From Catalinimonas alkaloidigena (GTDB lineage: Bacteria > Bacteroidota > Bacteroidia > Cytophagales > Flexibacteraceae), in contig NZ_FNFO01000002.1 of the NCBI RefSeq assembly GCF_900100765.1, positions 434,001 through 498,000 on the forward strand: 64,000 bases of DNA. The letters are read 5' to 3'. Shown piece after piece: positions 26,019 through 34,372 of the stretch (positions within the stretch are counted from its first letter, which is position 1; each line of letters opens with the position of its first letter). A program made the position numbers and the translations under genes. The notes under the pieces are model-generated. The model ran no database searches, was not told the DNA's origin, and saw nothing but the letters and a program-made list of their open reading frames with translations.

Positions 26019-26653
26019 CAGCCAAAGCCCACACGGAAATTGACGTACATCAGGTTGGCGTAACGCTTCGACGCGTCGATGGTGGCATAACTACTGTTCT
26101 CAAGGAACAGCAAAGGATATGCCACTTCGATCCCATACTGGAGCATAAAATTTCCGCCGTAGACCATCTGTTTTCCGAGGCCTAAATGGAGATTGCAGGA
26201 GGACAGTTGTTCCACCGGTACTTTTCGGTCGCCCACCACAGCTTTTGTGTAAGACATGCCGAGGTCGGTAAACCGCCCTTGTGGGGCAATGTTGCCCGGA
26301 TAATGAGAGTAGATGCGGTAATTCATTCCGGTTACCGTACCAAACAGCTTTCTATACCTCTCCTCATCATTCGAAGAACTACCATAGCCCGTATAAAATC
26401 GGGTGCGGAAACCACGCATAAACAGGCCCAGGCTATGACGCCGGTTTATCACATATTCGATATTGCCCCCATGCTGTGCATTGAAGGCCAGTAGCCCGGA
26501 CGGCTTGGTATACGTCGGGTTGCTGAGGGCCGGGCAGGTAAGCAGATCGTAATGCACCGAAAAGCGTTTCCCCTGAAAGCCGGGTTGGCTGTGGGCAGGA
26601 AGGCCGAAGCATCCTACCGCCAGAATTATAAATAGTATGCGAAGCGATCTCAT
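26006..26653 (-). CDS. Outer-membrane beta-barrel-like protein, unknown function
   Basis: The 215-residue protein has a signal peptide ending near LPAHSQP and then alternating amphipathic strands (GKRFSVHYDLLT, GGNIEYVINRRHSLGLFMRGF, VGDRKVPVEQLSSCNLHLGLGKQMVYGGNFMLQYGIEVAYPLL), ending in YVNFRVGFGWLTF with the terminal Phe expected of outer-membrane barrels. It overlaps the end of the M48 protease gene by ATGA (26650-26653), so translation is probably coupled and the two proteins likely work together. I do not recognise a specific family. Confidence 0.72.
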   Translation of the reverse strand: MRSLRILFIILAVGCFGLPAHSQPGFQGKRFSVHYDLLTCPALSNPTYTKPSGLLAFNAQHGGNIEYVINRRHSLGLFMRGFRTRFYTGYGSSSNDEERYRKLFGTVTGMNYRIYSHYPGNIAPQGRFTDLGMSYTKAVVGDRKVPVEQLSSCNLHLGLGKQMVYGGNFMLQYGIEVAYPLLFLENSSYATIDASKRYANLMYVNFRVGFGWLTF

Positions 26654-28890
26654 AGTTTAAGGCGTTGAAGCTGGTAGAAGTTGTCGTAAAGCACCGATTT
26701 GAGAAGATCGGGGCGGTCGCGATTGTTGATGTAGTCCAGGCAGTGAAAAACGGGGGTGCCGGTTTCGAGGTCCATCACAATCTGGTAGTGGTAGAGGCCG
26801 CAGTCCGGCGTAAAGGCATAGTATAGTCCAAAAGGAAACCCGTAGAAGGTGATCGCCGACAGTACTAATGTCTGGCCTATCCGTTCCCGACGTTCGCGTA
26901 CACTGGCGAAGCCAATCCGGCAGAAGTACCGCGTGTCATACTTCTTCATCATTGCCTGCCGCCAGGCGTCATCCGGAGTGGCCAACTGAATCCCGTTGCG
27001 GAAATGGCTCATGCGCAGGCCGATCCATCGGTTCAGACGCACATAGTCGTTGAACTTATCTACATCGTTTGCGCCAAAGGCGAGGTCATCCAGAATCTCT
27101 GTGTCGAGTCCAAGGCGCTGGGCATTGTCCTGAATCAGAAAGTTGAGTCGATCGTTGGCTTGTTCGGAGGCAAGGAACTGAACCCCTTTGCTATGGATTT
27201 CACTGATCTTGATGTACTCAGGGTCTACAACCAACATCCGGTCGATTCCCGTTAGTCCTGCGTGACGCGAGGCGGCTTCTGTACGACTTTTCTTGTTCGT
27301 GCGGTGGTAATTCTTTTTCTTCTTGAGCGACTCTTCTTTTTCGTGCGCGGCCTGATGTTGCTCAAACAAGGTCACAAACCGGGCATTGTCGCGCCAGGCA
27401 GCGAGCGCAGTCGACTCAAAACCCAGGTCTTCCTGAGGAGTAGTCTGGCGCTGGCGAATTTTATCGTATTTATTGGAAGTGGCCTGTGCCTCATCCACCT
27501 GAGCATCAGCCGAGGGAGCGGGCCGGGGCGCCTGAAACTCGTCGAGTGCTACCTTGTGGAAATACACCAGCTCCTTCACGAGGCTGTCGGCTACCTGTCG
27601 GGCGTAGGTATCGTCTGGAAACTGTGCGGTCAAATCCCAGGCATACTTCACGGCCAGTATATTCAGCGCTTTGGGCTCAAGCTGAGCGAAGAAGTGATAC
27701 ACCTGCTGGCTTTGGCCTTCGATCTCCTCTTCGTCGACGTGTACCTCGTTAAACTTGTCCCGGTTGGCATAACTGGTCAGGCCATACAGGCATTGCAGCA
27801 TTACCTGCTTCGTCCAGGCCGGATCTTCTCCGTCACCTTCCAGGAGAAACGCCTGGTAAAGCGCGGGTTCGTACTGACGACGCTGCAAATACAATTGGGC
27901 GATGTCGTGCCGGGCACGATGCCGCATGTTCAAAAAACCTTCCTCAGATACGCGTGCTTGCGAACCGGCAGCTGCAGTAGCCGACTGACGCGCCAGGACC
28001 GCTTCTACGGCAGCGCGTCGTTTGGGAATAGCCGGGTGGCTACTGTGGTCGTCGTCTTCGTTTTCCGGATGGATGGCGGCGACTTCTTCCAGAAACAAAC
28101 TGTCTGGAAACTGCACGAACTCGTCTTCAAAGTAGCTTTTGGGGAAACGGCGGTCGTCGTACGGAATGTGGGCGTACGCCATTACGTCGAACACCCGCGT
28201 AAGGTCATGGGCTGTATAACCCGTTTTCAGGAACAAATTAAGGCCTTCCAGGTCGGCTTCCATTTCTTGTTCTTTCGAAAACCCCCACCGGGCGCTTTTG
28301 CGATCCTCTTCGCTAAGCTGCCGGTAATCGCCCCGTTTTTGCCGGGCCTTATTCGATTCCAGGTAGTCGCGGATGACGTGCTTCTTGGTGTAGTGCACCA
28401 CTTCGTGCGATAAGATGAAAGCAAGTTGCGCCTCGTTTTCGAGCTGCGACAACAGGCCCAGGGTCACAAAGATCATCCCGTCGTCGGTCGTGAAAGCGTT
28501 GACGCGAGGCGTCAGCACGGTATAAATCCGCACTTGTTTCCGGAGCGCCGGCTGACTGCGCAGCACTTCGTCCAGTACGCGTCCTGTGTACTGGCTAACC
28601 GGATCGTTAAACGTAATTTGCCCGCTGTAGAGCCAGTTCCGGATTTGGAAGCTGCTGGCGAGGTAAAAATTTTCAGAAGTTTTGCGGACGAACCGTTTTT
28701 CCTGGTCAGTTTGCCTTTCTTCTAATCGCTCTGCGTACGTTTCGGACGAACGCCGCAAAAAGTCGGCTGGAATGGGGCCTTCGGCCTGGAGAAGCGGTTG
28801 CGCCACGGGCTGATAGCTGAGTAAGCCGGCCAGAAGCCCAGCGTATAGCCCTGTTTTCCAGGTCGGTACTACTCGTGTTGTGAGCAGCAT
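26650..28890 (-). CDS. M48-family metalloprotease
   Basis: I place the start at 28890 (746 residues) because a signal sequence follows at once (TWKTGLYAGLLAGLLSYQPVAQPLLQAE); a frame 17 residues longer has no such feature. The zinc site HEVVH (about residue 160) lies in LAFILSHEVVHYTKKHVIRD, with the third ligand Glu in GFSKEQEMEADLEGLNLF. The fold resembles BepA-type periplasmic proteases with a long helical C-terminal half (about 330-746) rich in charged residues. A periplasmic role in outer-membrane protein quality control is plausible. Its stop overlaps the start of a beta-barrel-like protein. Confidence 0.85.
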   Translation of the reverse strand: MLLTTRVVPTWKTGLYAGLLAGLLSYQPVAQPLLQAEGPIPADFLRRSSETYAERLEERQTDQEKRFVRKTSENFYLASSFQIRNWLYSGQITFNDPVSQYTGRVLDEVLRSQPALRKQVRIYTVLTPRVNAFTTDDGMIFVTLGLLSQLENEAQLAFILSHEVVHYTKKHVIRDYLESNKARQKRGDYRQLSEEDRKSARWGFSKEQEMEADLEGLNLFLKTGYTAHDLTRVFDVMAYAHIPYDDRRFPKSYFEDEFVQFPDSLFLEEVAAIHPENEDDDHSSHPAIPKRRAAVEAVLARQSATAAAGSQARVSEEGFLNMRHRARHDIAQLYLQRRQYEPALYQAFLLEGDGEDPAWTKQVMLQCLYGLTSYANRDKFNEVHVDEEEIEGQSQQVYHFFAQLEPKALNILAVKYAWDLTAQFPDDTYARQVADSLVKELVYFHKVALDEFQAPRPAPSADAQVDEAQATSNKYDKIRQRQTTPQEDLGFESTALAAWRDNARFVTLFEQHQAAHEKEESLKKKKNYHRTNKKSRTEAASRHAGLTGIDRMLVVDPEYIKISEIHSKGVQFLASEQANDRLNFLIQDNAQRLGLDTEILDDLAFGANDVDKFNDYVRLNRWIGLRMSHFRNGIQLATPDDAWRQAMMKKYDTRYFCRIGFASVRERRERIGQTLVLSAITFYGFPFGLYYAFTPDCGLYHYQIVMDLETGTPVFHCLDYINNRDRPDLLKSVLYDNFYQLQRLKL

Positions 28891-29083
28891 GCGTGTTGGG
28901 TTAAGATTTGTTAAAAAATGAAAAGCAAAAGACTTAAACAAAATGTCCTATTACAAGAGCATTTTGCCCTATGCTGCGTAGATGTGATAAAAGAGCGGAA
29001 ATCAGCGAACAGTCCGAAATGGTATGCTTGCATACTATTTCGATTCTTGTACATTTGTACAGGCTCACCGCGGGGCAGGGCAA

Positions 29084-29114
29084 TAAAAAAGCCCGACGTT
29101 TGCGACATCGGGCT
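29084..29114 (-). terminator. Terminator downstream of tRNA-Phe
   Basis: Read on the minus strand, AGCCCGA pairs with TCGGGCT around an 11-base loop and is followed by six T. It begins four bases beyond the tRNA 3' end. Confidence 0.85.
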
Positions 29115-29117
29115 GGG

Positions 29118-29190
<73 letters not shown>

Positions 29191-29287
29191 AGCTCTCCTT
29201 AAAAAGGTGGCACAAATGTATGCCAATTTGGTTGACATGCAAAATAGTTTTTCTTTTTTCGCCTGAACATATTTGAACCATCACACC

Positions 29288-30676
29288 ATGGCCTATTTGC
29301 AACAGATCCTTTTCGTACTGGTATTGGCGGTGGCCGGCTACCTGCTTTACCGCCGTATCAGTCGCATTCGAAAGAACATTCACCTCGGCCGTCCCGAAGA
29401 CCGCAACGATCGGCCCGGCGAGCGACTCCAGACCATGTTGCTGGTCGCCTTCGGGCAAAAAAAGATGTTTAAAAAGCCGCTGGTGGCTTTTATGCACTTC
29501 ATCCTCTACGTTGGGTTTATCCTAATCAACATCGAAATTCTGGAAATCATACTGGATGGCTTGTTCGGCAGCCACCGGCTGTTCTTTCCGGCGTTGGGCA
29601 TTGTGTACGGACCCATCATCCACTTTTTCGAGCTGCTGGCGCTGGGCGTGATCGTGGTTTGCGTCATCTTCCTGATTCGCCGGAACGTGAAAGGAGTAGG
29701 GGTGAAGCGCCTCGACCCCGACTACCACCGGGAAATGATCGGCTGGCCCCGCCTCGACGGCAACCTGATTCTGGTGTTCGAAATCCTGCTGATGATGGCA
29801 TTCCTGACGATGAACGCTGCCGATGTTGCTCTGCAAAATCGTGGTGTGGCGCACTATGCCGAAGCCCAAACGGGCGGCTTTCTGGTGAGTCAGCTGTTCG
29901 TGCCGTTTTTCGAAAGCTGGGAAAATACGACGGCACTGGTCGCTTACGAGCGTTTCGCGTGGTGGTTCCACATCTGCGGTATTCTGGGTTTTGCCCTCTA
30001 CGTCACGTATTCCAAGCACCTTCACATTTTCATGGCTTTCCCCAATACGTACTACTCCCGGTTGTTGCCGAAGGGGGAGATGAAAAACATGGACCGGGTC
30101 ACGACCGAAGTAAAGCTAATGCTGGGTTTGCCCGTCGAGAACGGTAACGCCGACGCGGCCGCTCCGGAAGCCGCGGACATTCCACGCTTTGGTGTGAAAG
30201 ACGTCAACGACCTGACCTGGAAGCACATCATGGAAGCCTACACCTGCACCGAGTGCGGTCGCTGTACGTCGGTGTGCCCCGCCAACATCACGGGCAAAAA
30301 ACTGTCGCCGCGCAAAATCATGATGGACGTCCGCGACCGCGCCGAGACGGTGGGCCGCAGCCTGGAGAAGGGCGGACCGGGGCTGGAAGACGGCAAGTCG
30401 CTGTACGGCGACTACACGACCAAAGAAGAGCTGATGGCCTGCACCAGTTGCAATGCCTGCGTGGAAGCTTGTCCGGTCAACATCAATCCGCTCGACATCA
30501 TTCTGGAACAACGCCGTTACATTGCCATGGAAGAGGCGCAGACGCCCGCCGCCTGGAACGCCATGTTTCAGAACGTCGAGAACAACTTTGCGCCCTGGGC
30601 CTTTTCGCCCGCCGATCGCTTCAACTGGGCCGCGGGATTGGAGAACGGCAGTCAGAAAGCCGAAACTGAAGCATAG
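29288..30676 (+). CDS. Membrane-bound heterodisulfide-reductase-like Fe-S protein
   Basis: From the ATG at 29288 the protein has 462 residues (an upstream ATG at 29273 adds five). The N-terminal half has about six membrane helices with several His residues and resembles the cytochrome-b-like NarI/HdrE fold (MAYLQQILFVLVLAVAGYLLYRR, AFMHFILYVGFILINIEILE, FHICGILGFALYVTYSKHLHIF). The C-terminal half holds two [4Fe-4S] sites, CTECGRCTSVCPAN and CTSCNACVEACPVN. It resembles HdrC/D- and FadF-like subunits that pass electrons to quinone. The partner CCG-domain protein follows 95 bases later. In Bacteroidota this pair is often linked to electron transfer from flavoproteins, which is inference here. 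Confidence 0.87.
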   Translation: MAYLQQILFVLVLAVAGYLLYRRISRIRKNIHLGRPEDRNDRPGERLQTMLLVAFGQKKMFKKPLVAFMHFILYVGFILINIEILEIILDGLFGSHRLFFPALGIVYGPIIHFFELLALGVIVVCVIFLIRRNVKGVGVKRLDPDYHREMIGWPRLDGNLILVFEILLMMAFLTMNAADVALQNRGVAHYAEAQTGGFLVSQLFVPFFESWENTTALVAYERFAWWFHICGILGFALYVTYSKHLHIFMAFPNTYYSRLLPKGEMKNMDRVTTEVKLMLGLPVENGNADAAAPEAADIPRFGVKDVNDLTWKHIMEAYTCTECGRCTSVCPANITGKKLSPRKIMMDVRDRAETVGRSLEKGGPGLEDGKSLYGDYTTKEELMACTSCNACVEACPVNINPLDIILEQRRYIAMEEAQTPAAWNAMFQNVENNFAPWAFSPADRFNWAAGLENGSQKAETEA

Positions 30677-30771
30677 CGATGATCCCGTCGCGCTTCCACG
30701 GAGGCTCCGGCGCGAGAGGCTCGCTTAACAACAACCTATCGTAATTTGAAATTTTGTCAACTTCATAACAG

Positions 30772-31554
30772 ATGAAAGTACCAACCATGGCCGAACTGGC
30801 CGCCGAAGGACGAACCCCGGAAGTGTTATTCTGGGTCGGGTGCTCCGGTTCATACGACGACCGTAACAAACGCATCACCGTAGCGTTTGCCAAAATACTC
30901 GCCCACGTGGGGGTAGATTTTGCCGTGCTGGGCACGGAAGAAACCTGCACGGGCGATCCGGCTCGCCGTGCCGGCAACGAGTTTCTGTTTCAGATGCAGG
31001 CGATGCAAAACATCCAGACGCTGGACGGCTACGGCATCAAAAAAATCGTGACGGCTTGCCCGCACTGTTTCAACACCCTCAAGAACGAATATCCCGAACT
31101 GGGAGGGAACTACGAAGTGATCCACCATTCGCAGTTCTTACAGGGACTGATCAACGAAGGACGGATTAAGTTGAAAGGCGGTGGCTCGTTCAAAGGGCGG
31201 CGCATTACTTACCACGACTCGTGTTTTCTGGGCCGCGGAAACGACATCTACGAAGCGCCGCGCGAAGTGCTGCAGGCACTCGACGCCGAACTGGTGGAGA
31301 TGAAACGGTGCCGCACCAACGGCCTTTGCTGCGGGGCCGGGGGCGCGCAGATGTTCAAAGATGCGGAACCCGGGCGTAAAGAAGTCAATATCGAACGCAC
31401 CGAAGAGGCGCTTTCGACGGGCGCGAATGTGATTGCCGCGGCGTGTCCTTTCTGCATGACGATGCTGACCGACGGCGTGAAAAACAAAGAAAAAGAGGCG
31501 GACGTAAAGGTGCTGGACCTGGCCGAACTGATTGCTCAGTCGCAGGGGTTGTAG
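30772..31554 (+). CDS. CCG-domain (HdrB-like) Fe-S protein
   Basis: The 260-residue cytoplasmic protein has two cysteine-rich CCG domains. The first includes FWVGCSGSYDDR, EETCTGDPARRAG and TACPHCFNTL; the second includes YHDSCFLGRGN, TNGLCCGAGGAQMF and AACPFCMTML. These bind an Fe-S cluster in the heterodisulfide reductase B subunit and relatives. It is almost certainly the partner of the membrane Fe-S protein upstream and together they would oxidise or reduce a thiol or flavoprotein donor at the membrane. Confidence 0.87.
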   Translation: MKVPTMAELAAEGRTPEVLFWVGCSGSYDDRNKRITVAFAKILAHVGVDFAVLGTEETCTGDPARRAGNEFLFQMQAMQNIQTLDGYGIKKIVTACPHCFNTLKNEYPELGGNYEVIHHSQFLQGLINEGRIKLKGGGSFKGRRITYHDSCFLGRGNDIYEAPREVLQALDAELVEMKRCRTNGLCCGAGGAQMFKDAEPGRKEVNIERTEEALSTGANVIAAACPFCMTMLTDGVKNKEKEADVKVLDLAELIAQSQGL

Positions 31555-31701
31555 GCGTCTCGACGGGCAACGGGGGTGGGGTAGAGGAACCTGATGCCTT
31601 CTCTGCTGTGCTGTTACCAGCCGCATCGGCTATTTTTGCCGCCGGGCCGCAACCAATTTGGGCAGCCCACTGTTGCCTAACCGAACCGTTACGTATTGAC
31701 T

Positions 31702-32202
31702 ATGCACGTCTCCTTTGATCAACTTCCCGATACCGCCCGCTTGTGGGTGTACCAGGCCAATCGTGCCTTTTCGCCCGCCGAACAGCAAACCCTTACAGTG
31801 ATGCTGACGCAATTCTGCGAACAATGGGCCGCCCACAGCCAACCGCTGCAGGCCAGCTTCCGGTTGGTGCACGATCAGTTTATTGTACTGGCCGTGGACG
31901 AGCGCTACCACGCCGCCAGCGGTTGTTCCATCGATGCTTCCGTTCAGGTGATCCGCCAGTTGGAACAGCAACTGGGTATTTCGCTGCTGGACCGGAGTCA
32001 GGTGGCGTACCTGACCGACGAAGGCGTACAACTCGTGTCGCTTGCCAACGCCAAGGCGCTGGTGACCGACGGTGTAATACAGCCGGAGACACCGGTGTTC
32101 AACAACGCGGTGGCGTCGCTGGGCGACTGGCGGACCAGTTGGGAAATTCCGGCGTCGCAATCGTGGATGAAACGCTTTTTCGCCTCACGCTCAGTGGTTT
32201 AA
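31702..32202 (+). CDS. Conserved Bacteroidota protein (database name 'ABC transporter ATPase' unsupported)
   Basis: The ATG at 31702 gives 166 residues; the TTG six bases before is unlikely. The protein is cytoplasmic, has no Walker A or B motif and cannot be an ABC ATPase, although homologues carry that name. Visible blocks are FDQLPDTARLWVYQANRAFS, CEQWAAHSQPLQASF, DQFIVLAVDERYHAASGCSIDASVQVIRQLEQQLGISLLDRSQVAYL and FNNAVASLGDWRTSWEIPASQSWMKRFF. The Cys in SGCSIDAS is the most notable fixed residue. It follows the Fe-S pair on the same strand, and a TATTTTTG -7-like element lies at 31631-31638. Function unknown. Confidence 0.75.
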   Translation: MHVSFDQLPDTARLWVYQANRAFSPAEQQTLTVMLTQFCEQWAAHSQPLQASFRLVHDQFIVLAVDERYHAASGCSIDASVQVIRQLEQQLGISLLDRSQVAYLTDEGVQLVSLANAKALVTDGVIQPETPVFNNAVASLGDWRTSWEIPASQSWMKRFFASRSVV

Positions 32203-32304
32203 AAAGGTGCAATAACCGTTATTTCCTGACGTTGGCAATACACAGCCTGTCGTGTTTTTGACGTTTTTTTTAGATTGCAACGTACTGCGTAGTGCCTTCT
32301 TCCT

Positions 32305-34236
32305 ATGAAAAAAATCTTTATTTCTACCCTGCTTATTGCCAGTTGTGCCCTGTTGGGCGCCTGTTCGGCCGTGAAAAAAGGCGACCGGCACTTCAAGCGA
32401 GGAGAATACGAGTACGCCATCGAACGATACCAGGAAGCGCTGGAGAAAGGGTCCAACGCGGGTTATGCCAACCTGCGCATCGCGGAATCGTACCGTCTGT
32501 CGAACCGCATGGCCGAGGCCGCTCCCTTCTACGAAGCGGCCATTAACTCCGGTCTTAAAATCGACAGCATCCAGTTTTACTACGGTTTTGCGCTGAAAGA
32601 TCAAGGCAAGTACGACGCGGCCCGGCAGCAATTGGAAGAATACACCCGGCAGGGGAATGACCCGGAGCGCGTAAAACACGCCCGGCAAGAAATCGAGAAC
32701 CTGGGAGAAGTGAAGCGGATTCTGGAAAACCAGGATCGCTATGAAGTGCGCAATTTTGAGTCGCTCAATACCGAAGCGGCCGATTTTGCCCCGATTTTTT
32801 TGGATTCCGATCAGGAAATGATCTTTACGTCGGCACGGGGCGATGGCAAGGTCTACGCCGCGACCGGCGGTGGCTTTACCGACCTGTATACGTTCACCTT
32901 CGACGGCTCGTCGGAGTTTGGCGGGAACGTAAAGGCCATGGACAACAAGTTTAACCTGTCGGGGGTCCACGAAGCCAGTGCTACCTTTTCCAAAGACGGC
33001 AAGACGATGATCTTCGCACGGGGGAATAACGGTAGCAAGCGCGGGCGTCACGATGTGGACCTGTACATCAGCTACTACCGAAATGGCGAGTGGACCGAGC
33101 CCGAACTGATGCCCATTCCCATTAACGATCCGAATGCCTGGGATTCGACTCCGGCATTTTCGGGCGATGGACGCTCGCTCTACTTTGCATCCAACCGGGA
33201 AGGGGGCTTTGGCGGTACCGACATCTGGCGTGCTACACGCGATGGGAACGGCCGTTGGTCGCGTGTGCAAAACATGGGCAAAACCATCAACACTGCTGGG
33301 AACGAGCTCTTCCCGTACGTTTCGGACGACGGCAAATTGTACTATGCTTCCGATGGATTACCCAGCCTCGGTGGGCTCGACATCTTCGTGGCTACACGCG
33401 CTCGCGGCGAAGGCATCGAAGTAGAAAACATGGGGGCACCCATCAACTCGCGCTGGGATGATTTCGGCATCGCCTTCCGCTCGCCCATCGAAGGGTATCT
33501 TTCTTCCAACCGGGAAGGCGGCAAAGGCGACGACGACATCTACTACTTCAAGGATGTGAAAGGCGATATCAAAAGCATCGATTACGTGCTGGTGGGGAAA
33601 ACCATGACCACGGACAGCACCGGTACCGAAAAAATTCTGCCGAACACGACCGTACGTCTGCTCGATCCTCAGGGCAAAACCCTTGCGGAAGCGACCACCG
33701 GAAAAGATGGATCGTTTAAATTTGACCTGAGTGCGTCGGCCAACTACGAGCTGCTGGGGGAAAAGCCGCAATACTTTACAAAACGCGAACCGTTTACTAC
33801 CTACGGGAAGGCCATTCCGCAAGAGGAACTGGAGCGGGACACGACCATCACGCTGGCCTACAACCTGATGTTGGACGAAGTGGTGGTGGACAAGCCCATT
33901 GTGCTCGACAACATTTATTATGACCTGGATAAGGCGAACATCCGACCCGATGCGGCACGCGAACTCGACAAGCTGGTGCAAGTGCTGAAGGACAATCCGA
34001 ACCTTACCATCGAATTGAGTTCACACACCGACGCGCGCGACACCGAGGCGTACAACCTGAAGCTGTCGCAGCGCCGGGCCGAATCGGCCGTAGAATACCT
34101 AGTGTCGCAGGGCATTGATCCTGAGCGGCTGCAGGCAAGAGGGTATGGCGAATCGCGCTTGCTGATTCTGGATGCGCAGACCGAAGAAGAGCATCAGCAA
34201 AACCGCCGTACCGAATTTAAAGTGTTACGCAAGTAA
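32305..34236 (+). CDS. PorE-like OmpA-family lipoprotein (TPR-PD40-CRD-OmpA)
   Basis: This 643-residue outer-membrane lipoprotein has the lipobox LLGAC (Cys20), then TPR-like helices (GDRHFKRGEYEYAIERYQEAL to about 135), WD40-like PD40 repeats (DFAPIFLDSDQEMIFTSAR, ASATFSKDGKTMIFAR, DSTPAFSGDGRSLYFASNREGGFGGTDIW, NELFPYVSDDGKLYYASDG), a carboxypeptidase-regulatory-like domain (about 415-505) and a C-terminal OmpA peptidoglycan-binding domain (NIYYDLDKANIRPDAARELDKL ... LSSHTDARD ... RGYGES). The same order defines PorE, which anchors the T9SS to peptidoglycan. Paralogues with this architecture exist in most Bacteroidota, so PorE itself is not proven. A terminator follows. Confidence 0.85.
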   Translation: MKKIFISTLLIASCALLGACSAVKKGDRHFKRGEYEYAIERYQEALEKGSNAGYANLRIAESYRLSNRMAEAAPFYEAAINSGLKIDSIQFYYGFALKDQGKYDAARQQLEEYTRQGNDPERVKHARQEIENLGEVKRILENQDRYEVRNFESLNTEAADFAPIFLDSDQEMIFTSARGDGKVYAATGGGFTDLYTFTFDGSSEFGGNVKAMDNKFNLSGVHEASATFSKDGKTMIFARGNNGSKRGRHDVDLYISYYRNGEWTEPELMPIPINDPNAWDSTPAFSGDGRSLYFASNREGGFGGTDIWRATRDGNGRWSRVQNMGKTINTAGNELFPYVSDDGKLYYASDGLPSLGGLDIFVATRARGEGIEVENMGAPINSRWDDFGIAFRSPIEGYLSSNREGGKGDDDIYYFKDVKGDIKSIDYVLVGKTMTTDSTGTEKILPNTTVRLLDPQGKTLAEATTGKDGSFKFDLSASANYELLGEKPQYFTKREPFTTYGKAIPQEELERDTTITLAYNLMLDEVVVDKPIVLDNIYYDLDKANIRPDAARELDKLVQVLKDNPNLTIELSSHTDARDTEAYNLKLSQRRAESAVEYLVSQGIDPERLQARGYGESRLLILDAQTEEEHQQNRRTEFKVLRK

Positions 34237-34262
34237 ACTAGTATAAAACCAAAATCACCAAG

Positions 34263-34292
34263 AGCCTTCCTGTTGTGCAGGAGGGCTTTTTT
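34263..34292 (+). terminator. Terminator after the PorE-like gene
   Basis: AGCCTTCCTG (34263-34272) pairs with CAGGAGGGCT (34278-34287), with one G-T pair and a 5-base loop, followed by six T. Confidence 0.88.
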
Positions 34293-34372
34293 AATAACAC
34301 TGAGCCAAGGTCTCGTTGACCGTTCGTCACCGAAGTAACGGCGGTTTGGCCTTCGCTCTGTACCTTCGTCCC

